Assembly: GCA_040381215.1 (NCBI GenBank)
Contig: JBEIHO010000004.1
Coordinates: forward strand, 1-64,000
Direction: 5' to 3'
Length of the DNA: 64,000 nt
DNA from: SZUA-430 sp040381215
GTDB lineage: Bacteria; Pseudomonadota; Alphaproteobacteria; Micropepsales; Micropepsaceae
Shown here: positions 57,156 through 64,000 of the stretch, piece by piece
Layout of the letters: every line of letters starts with the position of its first letter
Numbering within the stretch: position 1 is the first letter of the stretch
Made by a program: the position numbers and the translations under genes
The notes under the pieces: generated by a model
What the model saw: only the letters and a program-made list of their open reading frames with translations
Databases searched by the model: none
Told to the model about the DNA's origin: nothing

Positions 57156-58480
57156 GCGGCCCGCACCGCGGGAACCACACCCGGCCCGATGAAGATGCGA
57201 CCGGACTCATTGGCAACCGACCAGGGACGGCGAACGCCACCCACGGCCTCCGCTGCAGCCAGGCCCGACTGAATGCCATCCTCATGGAAGCCGAAGCCGA
57301 AATAGCTGCCGCAGAACCAGACATTCCTGCGGCCCTGGATTTCCCAGAGCCGCGCCCGGGCCGCATTGGCCTTCCCGTCAAACACCGGATGCGCATAATT
57401 GATCGAGGCAACGATGTCGCGCGGCTCGACCGAGGGGTTGAGGGACACGAAATAGTCACGCTTCGTGTCCAGCTCCTGCAGCTTGTTCATCCAGTAGGTC
57501 ACGAAGAGGTCATCGGTGTTTTCAGCCGAAGCCGACAGATAGTTCCACGCCGACCAGAGCCGCCGCCGCCGCGGCATGAGCGCGTCATCCCGGTGCAGCA
57601 CGGCCCGGTTTGGCGAGTAGCGGAAGCTGCCGAGCAATTGCGTCTCGAGAGGATCGGCGTCCCGCAGCATGGACAGCGTCTCATCCGCATGCGAGGCCAT
57701 CACGACGCCATCGAAGCTGCGGGTCTGGCCATTGACATGCACATCCACGACACCGGCGCGGCGCGACACGCCCTCGACGCGCGCGCTCAATTCGACCTTG
57801 CCGGCAAAAGCATCGAGCAACTTGCGAACATAAGCGCGGCTGCCCCCACGCACCGTGCGCCAATAAGGCCTGTTCACCAATTGCAGCAATTGGTGGTTCG
57901 AGAAGAAATTGATGAAGCTTGCGACCGGAAAATCCATCACCTGCGCCGTCGGGGTCGACCAGATCGCCGCCGCCATGGGCAGGATGTGACGCGCGGCAAA
58001 CCAGTCCGAGTATCCCCGTTGCCTCAGGAATGCGCCCAGCGTCAGGTCCGCCGGCAGGCCTGCGCCATCAAGCTTACTCGCCTCGCGAAAGAACCGGACC
58101 AGGTCTCGCATGAGCGCCCAGTGGCCGGGGCTGAGAAGGTTCCGCCACTGCCCGACAAGGCTGGCCGCGTCATTGCCGGAATACTCGTAAGCCCCGCCCC
58201 CCATCGACACGGCAAAGCCCATGCTGGTCTGGTAGGTATCGACCTGCAGGTGGTCGAACAGGGCCACAAGGTTGGGATACGCGGAAACATTGTAGACGAT
58301 GAAGCCCGTGTCGACGGGAACCTCTGCGCCGCCGGGCTCGCGCACCGTGAAGGTGTTGCTGTGGCCGCCAGGCCGATCGTCCTGCTCGAACAGGGTGACG
58401 TCGTGCGATCGCGACAGCAGCCACGCAGCAGAAAGGCCGGCGATCCCGCTACCAATGACGGCTATTGATCTGGACGACAT
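57152..58480 (-). CDS. NAD(P)/FAD-dependent oxidoreductase, amine-oxidase fold
   Basis: A 442-residue flavoprotein. The N-terminal dinucleotide fold IAVIGSGIAGLSAAWLLSRSHDVTLFE (GxGxxG then Glu) binds FAD; RPGGHSNTF is the amine-oxidase-family GG motif; the C-terminal NVWFCGSYFGFGFHEDGIQSGLAAAE is the second FAD contact. Homologues in this gene order are linked with fatty acid desaturation or furan fatty acid formation in Rhodobacter (UfaD-type). First gene of a three-gene operon preceded by TGATCT-N18-TAAGTT, an excellent RpoE-type promoter only about 25 bases before the start codon. Confidence 0.92.
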   Translation of the reverse strand: MSSRSIAVIGSGIAGLSAAWLLSRSHDVTLFEQDDRPGGHSNTFTVREPGGAEVPVDTGFIVYNVSAYPNLVALFDHLQVDTYQTSMGFAVSMGGGAYEYSGNDAASLVGQWRNLLSPGHWALMRDLVRFFREASKLDGAGLPADLTLGAFLRQRGYSDWFAARHILPMAAAIWSTPTAQVMDFPVASFINFFSNHQLLQLVNRPYWRTVRGGSRAYVRKLLDAFAGKVELSARVEGVSRRAGVVDVHVNGQTRSFDGVVMASHADETLSMLRDADPLETQLLGSFRYSPNRAVLHRDDALMPRRRRLWSAWNYLSASAENTDDLFVTYWMNKLQELDTKRDYFVSLNPSVEPRDIVASINYAHPVFDGKANAARARLWEIQGRRNVWFCGSYFGFGFHEDGIQSGLAAAEAVGGVRRPWSVANESGRIFIGPGVVPAVRAA

Positions 58481-58504
58481 GAACGGACCTTGTTGCGCAC
58501 GCGG

Positions 58505-58534
58505 AACTTACGCGCCATGATAACCGCTAGATCA
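58505..58534 (-). promoter_or_regulatory. ECF (RpoE/ChrR-type) promoter of the FAD-DUF1365-CFA operon
   Basis: On the minus strand, TGATCT (58534-58529), an 18-base spacer, then TAAGTT (58510-58505). This nearly matches the TGATCC-N18-TAAGA promoter used by RpoE of the RpoE-ChrR system. The start codon is 25 bases after the -10, giving a short leader. It links the operon with the sigma gene at 53133. Confidence 0.7.
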
Positions 58535-58562
58535 GTAGGGAAAAGCGTTTCCTTGCAATAAT

Positions 58563-60146
58563 TTAGTGGTGACGCTCTCGGGTCGCGGTAAACGTGACCT
58601 TTGGCCAACGTTCAGCTGTATATCTGAGCTCCCACCCGCTCTTAGCCATGAAAACCGGGGAACCATCACGGTCCTCGGCAAGGTTGCCCTGGTTTGCGTC
58701 CAGGAACTTCTTGAGCTCGGCGGGATCATCCGATGTCACCCAGCGCGCCGTCTCGAACATGCCCTGCTCGAACGCGACATCAAGCCCGTACTCGGCCGCG
58801 ATGCGGCTGGCCAGCACCTCGAGCTGCAACTGCCCCACCACGCCGACAAACCATTGCGAGCCGATCCGCGGTTTGAACACCTGGGTCACGCCCTCTTCAG
58901 CCAGCGATTCCAGGGCGCGCTGCAGGTGCTTGGCCTTCAAGGGGTCTGCAAGACGAACGCGACGAACGATTTCCGGCGCGAAGTTCGGAATACCCGTGAA
59001 GGTAAGGTCCTCGCTCTCGCTGAGTGTGTCGCCCACGCGAAGAACGCCGTGATTGGGAATGCCGATGATGTCGCCGGGCCATGCCTCATCGACGGTCTGG
59101 CGTGACTGCGCGAAGAACAGGATCGGGTTGTGCACGCTCATCACCTTGCCGGTACCCGACTGCTTCAGCTTCATGCCGCGCTTGAACTGACCCGAGCAGA
59201 CACGCATGAACGCAACCCGGTCCCGGTGATTGGGGTCCATGTTGGCCTGCACCTTGAACACGAAACCGCTGACCTTCGGCTCCGCCGGTTCGACCATGCG
59301 TTCAGCCGCCTTCTGCGCACGCGGGCCAGGCGCCCACTGGCCCAGGCCTTCGATCAGCTCCTTCACCCCGAAATGCTTGAGGGCCGACCCGAAGAACACC
59401 GGCGTGATATGCCCTTCGCGAAACGTGTCCAGCGCAAACGCCGGATAGCCGCCCCGCGCCAGCTCCATCTCGTCACGGAACTGCTTCAGCTCGTCCGGGC
59501 GCATCAATCCGTCGATCTGGTCCGGATCGACCCCCGCGGCATCCTTGGCAAACGGCAGGAACTTGCCGCTCTGGAAGTGCATCGCGCCGCGGAAATTCAG
59601 GCCAGACCCGGCCGGCCACATGGCCGGCGTGACATGCAGCTGCAGCTGGTCGGCGATCTCGTCGATCAGCTCGAACGGATCCCGTGCCTCGCGGTCCATC
59701 TTGTTGATGAAGGTGATGATGGGAATATCGCGCATGCGGCAGACTTCAAACAGCTTGCGCGTCTGGCTTTCGATACCCTTCGCGGCGTCGATCACCATGA
59801 TCGCGGAGTCTGCAGCCGTGAGCGTTCGATAAGTATCCTCCGAGAAGTCCTCGTGGCCAGGCGTATCGAGCAGGTTGTAGATGAGCCCCTGGTACTCGAA
59901 TGTCATGACGGCGGTGGTCACCGAGATGCCGCGCTCCTGTTCGATCTTCATCCAGTCCGATCGTGCGCGCCTGCGATCACCCTTGGCCTTGACCTCGCCG
60001 GCAAGGTGGATGGCGCCACCCATCAGCAGCAAATGCTCCGTCAATGTGGTCTTGCCCGCGTCCGGATGCGAGATGATCGCAAACGTGCGCCGCCGTTGCG
60101 CCGCCTCGCGCGGCGTACGATCGACGATGGGTTGCGTTTCCGTCAT
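58563..60146 (-). CDS. prfC: Peptide chain release factor 3
   Basis: A 527-residue translational GTPase that recycles RF1/RF2 after termination. All G motifs are visible: G1 SHPDAGKTTL, G2 ISVTTAVM, G3 DTPGHEDF, G4 NKMD. Domain II and III lines typical of RF3 follow (VFKVQANMDPNHRDRVAFMRVCSG, cut short here as MDPNHRDRVAFMRV). The length matches E. coli PrfC (529). The ATG at 60146 is preceded by GAGGCT; the frame is open 14 codons upstream. Independent unit between the FAD operon promoter and the YeeE/YedE pair. Confidence 0.97.
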   Translation of the reverse strand: MTETQPIVDRTPREAAQRRRTFAIISHPDAGKTTLTEHLLLMGGAIHLAGEVKAKGDRRRARSDWMKIEQERGISVTTAVMTFEYQGLIYNLLDTPGHEDFSEDTYRTLTAADSAIMVIDAAKGIESQTRKLFEVCRMRDIPIITFINKMDREARDPFELIDEIADQLQLHVTPAMWPAGSGLNFRGAMHFQSGKFLPFAKDAAGVDPDQIDGLMRPDELKQFRDEMELARGGYPAFALDTFREGHITPVFFGSALKHFGVKELIEGLGQWAPGPRAQKAAERMVEPAEPKVSGFVFKVQANMDPNHRDRVAFMRVCSGQFKRGMKLKQSGTGKVMSVHNPILFFAQSRQTVDEAWPGDIIGIPNHGVLRVGDTLSESEDLTFTGIPNFAPEIVRRVRLADPLKAKHLQRALESLAEEGVTQVFKPRIGSQWFVGVVGQLQLEVLASRIAAEYGLDVAFEQGMFETARWVTSDDPAELKKFLDANQGNLAEDRDGSPVFMAKSGWELRYTAERWPKVTFTATRERHH

Positions 60147-60226
60147 GGGCGAGCCTCGAAAATGAAGCGGCCTTTTACAGGATTCCACCCCACAGCGAAA
60201 CCGCCAAGATCCGCGTCAAACCGGCT

Positions 60227-60652
60227 TTAATGCCGCTCGAGGACGCGCCGGGCGGCCCACATGCCGACACCCATCGACACCACGAAAATCCAGCTACCGG
60301 CAGCACCAAGATACAGTGAGGCCAGCGCCGGACCCGGACAGAACCCCGCCAGTCCCCACCCGATGCCGAACAGCGCCGACCCGCCCACAAGGCGCCGGTC
60401 GATCTGCGTTGAGACGGGCAGCAGAAAGCGCGGGGCGAACAGCGGTGCGCCGACTGCAAACGACAGCCTGTACCCGACAAACGCAACCACCACGGCCGAA
60501 CCCATGACAAACGCAAGGCTGGGATCCCAGATCCCGGCAAGGTCGAGGAAGTTCTGGACCTTGGCAGGATCAGTCATGCCCGCAACAATAAGCCCGATAC
60601 CGAACACCACACCCGCGACCAGCGCCGCAAGGGTTCGCCACACCCCGCTCAC
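60227..60652 (-). CDS. YeeE/YedE (DUF6691) transporter-like protein, second half
   Basis: A 141-residue membrane protein with four hydrophobic segments. The start is the GTG at 60652, which overlaps the upstream YeeE/YedE gene by four bases (GTGA). FGIGLIVAGMTDPAKVQNFLDL, GSALFGIGWGLAGFCPGPAL and a Cys in FCPGPA mark the DUF6691 half of a two-gene YeeE/YedE system. The full-length members (TsuA) import thiosulfate through Cys-lined pores; the split pair is often found with sulfide-handling genes. The longer frame upstream lies inside the first gene. No other sulfur gene is nearby. Confidence 0.88.
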   Translation of the reverse strand: MSGVWRTLAALVAGVVFGIGLIVAGMTDPAKVQNFLDLAGIWDPSLAFVMGSAVVVAFVGYRLSFAVGAPLFAPRFLLPVSTQIDRRLVGGSALFGIGWGLAGFCPGPALASLYLGAAGSWIFVVSMGVGMWAARRVLERH

Positions 60653-61068
60653 AGCACATGCCTCGCGACAAAAACAGTCAGGATTCCAGCCGTCATGAAG
60701 ACGCCCGTGGCAACCAGCGACCGGATCGACAGCCGCGACAGCCCGCACACGCCATGCCCGCTGGTGCATCCGCTACCGACGGTGCTGCCAAAGCCGACGA
60801 GCAATCCCGCCACGACGAGCACGGCCACATTGTCGGTAACGGTCTGCATCACGAGGCCACCGGCAGAAACATAAAGTACCGGCGCCGCGATGAGCCCGAC
60901 GATAAAGGCCAGCCGCTCAAGCGCAGAGCCATCGCGGTCGGGCGGCATCAAGCGATTGAGCATCCCGCTGACACCCGCGATCCGGCCATTGGCCGCCATC
61001 AGCCACACGGCTGCGATACCGATCAAAGCGCCACCGGCAAGGGCAGATAAAGGCGTGAATTCCGTCAT
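60649..61068 (-). CDS. YeeE/YedE transporter-like protein, first half
   Basis: A 139-residue membrane protein with four hydrophobic segments. GGALIGIAAVWLMAANGRIAGVSGML is the first half-repeat motif and GFGSTVGSGCTSGHGVCGLSRLSIRSL the second, with two Cys in the pore signature. Together with the following protein it would form a full YeeE/YedE transporter for thiosulfate or a related sulfur compound. The ATG at 61068 is preceded by GGGAGCCC. The pair is translationally coupled. A regulator or rhodanese is not adjacent. Confidence 0.9.
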   Translation of the reverse strand: MTEFTPLSALAGGALIGIAAVWLMAANGRIAGVSGMLNRLMPPDRDGSALERLAFIVGLIAAPVLYVSAGGLVMQTVTDNVAVLVVAGLLVGFGSTVGSGCTSGHGVCGLSRLSIRSLVATGVFMTAGILTVFVARHVL

Positions 61069-61263
61069 GCGAAGGGCTCCCGGAAAGACGTCATGCACCC
61101 TGACGACGCCTCTTTGTGTTAACCAAATGTGGACTGCAGTCTACGGGCAACAGCCACCCTCTGATTGGGCGCACGCCCATGATAGCATGACATGCGATGC
61201 CACGCGCCTTCAGTGCCGTGGATCATCAACAGACCGATGAACAAGCGCAGGGAGCGACCACCG

Positions 61264-62202
61264 ATGGGGATCAGGAATTTGACAAGCCGCCTTAAAGCCA
61301 TGTTGGCAGCCACCCTGATCACACTGCTTGTCATAACGTCACCGACCAGCGCGCGCGAGACAGCCCCCAGCCCTGCCCTATGGAAAATTGACGGCGAGCG
61401 CGGCGACATCGTCTTCTTTGGATCGATCCACATCCTGCCTGCCAACCTTGCCTGGCAAACCCCAGAACTCGACCGCGCGCTGACGGAAGCGGAAAAAGTG
61501 CATTTCGAGATCGACCTCGACCAGGCGCAGGATCCCGGCGTCATGAGCGACCTCATCAACCGGTATGGCTACCTCCCCCAGGGCACGACCCTGCGCAAGC
61601 TGCTTGCCGTCGAGTATCGCGGCAAGTTCGAAACCGCCGCACGCAAGGTCGGACTGCCGGTCGAAGCCATCGACCGCATGCGGCCCTGGCTGGCCGCCAT
61701 CACGCTGACAACATTGCAGGCAACCCAGCAGATGGCGGGATCCGGCAGCGGCGAAACGCAGAATCCAAAGGAAACGGGTGGCGTCGATGCCAGGCTGTGG
61801 AACTGGGCCAAGGCCAATGGCAAGCCGCGCGGCGCGCTGGAGACCACCGAAAGCCAGATCCAGCTCTTCGCCGATCTCAGCCGCGAACAGGAACTCCAGT
61901 TTCTCGTGGTCACGCTGCAACAGACAGAGCAGGCCTCCATCATCATCAACCAGCTGCTGGCCGCGTGGAAATCGGGCAAGGTCAAGAAGCTGGACGATCT
62001 GCTCAACCGCGACATGGACAAGTTTCCGGTCCTCAGAAAAGCGCTCTTCGACGATCGCCATGCCGCGTGGATGCCCCAGATCGAGGCGCTCATGCGCGAG
62101 GGGGGCGACCACGTGATCGTCGTCGGCGCCGCACATCTGGTCGGCAAGGGCAGCGTGATCGACCTGCTGCGCGCAAAGGGTGTGCGGGTGGAAGGGCCCT
62201 GA
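61264..62202 (+). CDS. TraB/GumN-family exported protein
   Basis: A 312-residue protein with a signal peptide or anchor (AMLAATLITLLVITSPTSA) and the TraB/GumN domain: FFGSIHILPANL at the start, RDMDKFPVLRKALFDDRHAAWMPQIEALM in the middle (the conserved R(N/D)xxW-type line), and VVGAAHLVGKGSVIDLL at the end. The two His motifs (GSIH and GAAH) are conserved. The fold is distantly related to EreA/PAC2-type hydrolases; TraB proteins have been suggested to be proteases. ATG 61264 has AGGGAG upstream; ATG 61237 is alternative. Confidence 0.88.
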   Translation: MGIRNLTSRLKAMLAATLITLLVITSPTSARETAPSPALWKIDGERGDIVFFGSIHILPANLAWQTPELDRALTEAEKVHFEIDLDQAQDPGVMSDLINRYGYLPQGTTLRKLLAVEYRGKFETAARKVGLPVEAIDRMRPWLAAITLTTLQATQQMAGSGSGETQNPKETGGVDARLWNWAKANGKPRGALETTESQIQLFADLSREQELQFLVVTLQQTEQASIIINQLLAAWKSGKVKKLDDLLNRDMDKFPVLRKALFDDRHAAWMPQIEALMREGGDHVIVVGAAHLVGKGSVIDLLRAKGVRVEGP

Positions 62203-62288
62203 GCCCCATCCGTCACCCCTTGCGCCGGCACATGAGCCGCTGCACTCTGCGTCCATCGACATCATCAGGAAACAGCAGGAAAAGAGCC

Positions 62289-63266
62289 ATGTTGAAGACA
62301 CGCTTCACCGAAATGTTCGGGGTTCAGCACCCGATCGTGCAAGGCGGCATGCAGTGGGTCGGGCGCGCGCAGCTCGTAGCCGCCGTTGCCAATGCCGGCG
62401 CCCTGGGCTTCATCACGGCGCTGACACAGCCCACACCCGAGGACCTCAGCAAGGAGATCAAGCGCTGCCGCGAGATGACGGACAAGCCCTTCGGCGTCAA
62501 CCTCACCATCCTGCCCGCGCTGAAGCCCCCGCCTTATGCCGAATACCGCCAGGCCATCATCGAGGGCGGGATCCGCATCGTCGAGACCGCCGGCTACAAG
62601 CCGCAGGAACATGTCGACCACTTCAAGCAGCACGGCATCAAGGTGATCCACAAGTGCACCGCCGTCCGTCACGCCCTGTCAGCCGAACGCATGGGCGTGG
62701 ACGCCATTTCCATCGACGGGTTCGAATGCGCGGGGCACCCCGGTGAAGATGACATTCCAGGCCTGATCCTGATCCCGGCCGCGGCGAACAAGGTCAAGAT
62801 CCCCATGATCGCATCCGGCGGCTTTGCCGACGCGCGCGGCCTGGTGGCAGCCCTCGCGCTTGGCGCCGAAGGCGTCAACATGGGCACCCGGTTCATGTGC
62901 ACCGTCGAAAGCCCCATCCACGAGAAGGTCAAGCAACAGATCGTCGCCAATGACGAACGCGCCACAGACCTGATTTTCCGCACCCTGCACAACACCGCGC
63001 GCGTGGCCAGGAATACCGTCAGCCAGGAAGTCGTGGCCATCGAGAAGAAGGGCGGCGCCAAGATCGAGGACATCGCGCACCTCGTCTCGGGCCAGCGCGG
63101 AAAAGTGGTCTACGAGCAGGGCGATCCGGACCACGGGATCTGGTCGGCGGGCATGGTCCAGGGCCTGATCAACGACATCCCGACCTGCAAGGACCTGGTC
63201 GAGCGGATCGTCCGCGAGGCAGAGGCCCTCATCCGCAACAGGCTCGACCGCGCGATCATCGCCTGA
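62289..63266 (+). CDS. Nitronate monooxygenase-family flavoprotein
   Basis: A 325-residue FMN-dependent TIM-barrel protein of the nitronate monooxygenase/2-nitropropane dioxygenase family. HPIVQGGMQWVG, NAGALGFITAL, FECAGHPGEDDIPGLIL (His candidate base) and ASGGFADARGLVAALALGAEGVNMGTRF (phosphate-binding) are the family lines. It oxidises alkyl nitronates or, in relatives, acts as an NADH:quinone reductase. The ATG at 62289 is preceded by AGGAAAAG. It follows the TraB gene by 86 bases on the same strand. Convergent with an acyl-CoA dehydrogenase gene. Confidence 0.93.
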   Translation: MLKTRFTEMFGVQHPIVQGGMQWVGRAQLVAAVANAGALGFITALTQPTPEDLSKEIKRCREMTDKPFGVNLTILPALKPPPYAEYRQAIIEGGIRIVETAGYKPQEHVDHFKQHGIKVIHKCTAVRHALSAERMGVDAISIDGFECAGHPGEDDIPGLILIPAAANKVKIPMIASGGFADARGLVAALALGAEGVNMGTRFMCTVESPIHEKVKQQIVANDERATDLIFRTLHNTARVARNTVSQEVVAIEKKGGAKIEDIAHLVSGQRGKVVYEQGDPDHGIWSAGMVQGLINDIPTCKDLVERIVREAEALIRNRLDRAIIA

Positions 63267-63290
63267 GCCGCACAGGCCGCCTGCCGGATT

Positions 63291-64000
63291 TCAATAGGAC
63301 TTCGGCAGGCCCAGCGCCTTCTCGGCGATGAAATTCAGGATCATCTCGCGGCTGATCGGCGCTATGCGCGCGATCAGCACCTCGCGAAACAGCCGCTCGA
63401 CATGGAACTCGCGCGCATAACCCATGCCGCCATGGGTCATGACCGCGGTTTCGCACGCCCGGTACGCGGCCTCCGCCGCGAGGTACTTTGCAGCATTGGC
63501 TTCGAGACCGCAGGACTTGCCTGCGTCATAGAGCTCGGCCGCTTTCATGGTCATCAGCCAGGCAGCCTCAAGCTCGGCCCAGCAACGGGCCAGCGGATGC
63601 TGGATCGCCTGGTTCTGCCCGATCGGGCGCCCGAAGACCACGCGCTCGCGCGCATACGCCGACGCACGGCGCAGCGCATCCCGCCCGATGCCGATCGCCT
63701 CGGCGGCAATCAGGATCCGCTCCGGATTGAAAGCGTGGAGCAGATAATCGAACCCCCGGCCTTCCTCGCCGATCAGGTCGTCCTGCGGCACTGGAAGATT
63801 GTCGATGAACAGCATGTTTGTGTCCACCGCATGGCGCCCCATCTTGGCAATCTCGCGCACCTCCACATGCCGCCGGTCGAGAGCCGTGTAGAACAGGCTC
63901 AGTCCATCCGTCGGCTTGCGCCCGCGGGGCGAGGTTCGCGCCAGAAGCAGGATGTGGCTCGCCGACTGCGCCGTCGTCGTCCACATCTTGCGCCCATTGA
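63291..64000 (-). CDS. Acyl-CoA dehydrogenase, C-terminal part (5' truncated by window edge)
   Basis: About 236 residues of the C-terminal two thirds, reading from the edge as NGRKMWTTTAQSASHIL, the typical middle-domain motif (the N-terminal part lies beyond base 64000). AIQHPLARCWAELEAA and VMTHGGMGYAREFHVERLFREV are standard FAD-binding C-terminal lines. The residue after the usual catalytic position reads REVLIARIAPISREMI, with no YEGT. It is a fourth acyl-CoA dehydrogenase gene in the window, in another subgroup from the three at 14-20 kb. No partner is visible. Confidence 0.9.
   Translation of the reverse strand, partial: NGRKMWTTTAQSASHILLLARTSPRGRKPTDGLSLFYTALDRRHVEVREIAKMGRHAVDTNMLFIDNLPVPQDDLIGEEGRGFDYLLHAFNPERILIAAEAIGIGRDALRRASAYARERVVFGRPIGQNQAIQHPLARCWAELEAAWLMTMKAAELYDAGKSCGLEANAAKYLAAEAAYRACETAVMTHGGMGYAREFHVERLFREVLIARIAPISREMILNFIAEKALGLPKSY

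Noticed and set aside
1..64000. tRNA, rRNA, riboswitch, transposase or prophage genes
   Set aside because: Looked for by eye; none found. Small structured RNAs could be missed without a covariance-model search.

Overview
The window is a GC-rich chromosomal segment with dense coding and, by gene content, almost certainly comes from an alphaproteobacterium. Pointers are an RpoE-ChrR sigma/anti-sigma pair, a DUF2336 protein, a PleC/DivJ-like histidine kinase, an AspRS with the His typical of non-discriminating enzymes, and many acyl-CoA dehydrogenases. I cannot name a genus. I see no tRNA, rRNA, CRISPR array, transposase, integrase or prophage gene. Most of it is ordinary chromosome, with several islands of uncharacterised genes.

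Layout. 1-1.6 kb: end of a TpsB-type outer-membrane transporter and an exported protein. 1.6-5.3 kb: aspS and rnd (divergent), then a TetR regulator facing an SDR gene (5.6-6.5 kb). 6.6-9.0 kb: two divergent citrate-synthase-like genes, one with an N-terminal helix-turn-helix domain. 9.0-10.2 kb: two small membrane proteins. 10.3-14.0 kb: three collinear 375-residue paralogues of unknown function, each with its own similarly placed upstream motif. 14.0-20.5 kb: acyl-CoA metabolism (three acyl-CoA dehydrogenases, an enoyl-CoA hydratase-like protein, an ABM monooxygenase) around a membrane histidine kinase. 20.6-24.9 kb: DUF1289, MOSC, DUF4153, an anchored unknown protein and a LOG family hydrolase. 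24.9-26.7 kb: a two-gene unit whose first protein looks like a proteasome-fold N-terminal-Thr hydrolase. 26.9-31.9 kb: a DsbA-fold isomerase, a Rieske-domain protein facing a SufR-like Fe-S regulator, an atypical SDR, and a cold-shock/VOC fusion. 32.0-35.1 kb: an exported protein and a dCache-like membrane sensor without output domain, then an XRE/MmyB regulator. 35.2-39.5 kb: an operon of DUF3604, SurA/PpiC-like and HupE/UreJ proteins. 39.7-47.9 kb: M13 peptidase, MFS transporter, M23 peptidase, DUF6498, LLM flavoprotein, a repeat-rich intergenic region (46.5-47.0 kb), a GFA-like protein lacking part of its zinc site, and DUF4199. 48.0-52.1 kb: acyl-CoA synthetase, ornithine-decarboxylase-like PLP protein and DUF2336 protein. 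52.2-58.5 kb: beta-barrel protein, sigma factor-ChrR-SDR operon, and the convergent operon FAD oxidoreductase-DUF1365-CFA synthase, which carries a good candidate promoter for that sigma factor. 58.6-64 kb: prfC, a YeeE/YedE pair, TraB/GumN, nitronate monooxygenase and the end of another acyl-CoA dehydrogenase.

How the genes work together. The clearest circuit is 53.1-58.5 kb: an ECF sigma factor with its zinc/cupin anti-sigma factor, and a lipid-modification operon preceded by TGATCT-N18-TAAGTT, like the Rhodobacter singlet-oxygen response. The most promising uncharacterised material is the triple paralogue array, the N-terminal-Thr hydrolase unit, the HTH-citrate synthase pair and the cold-shock/VOC fusion.
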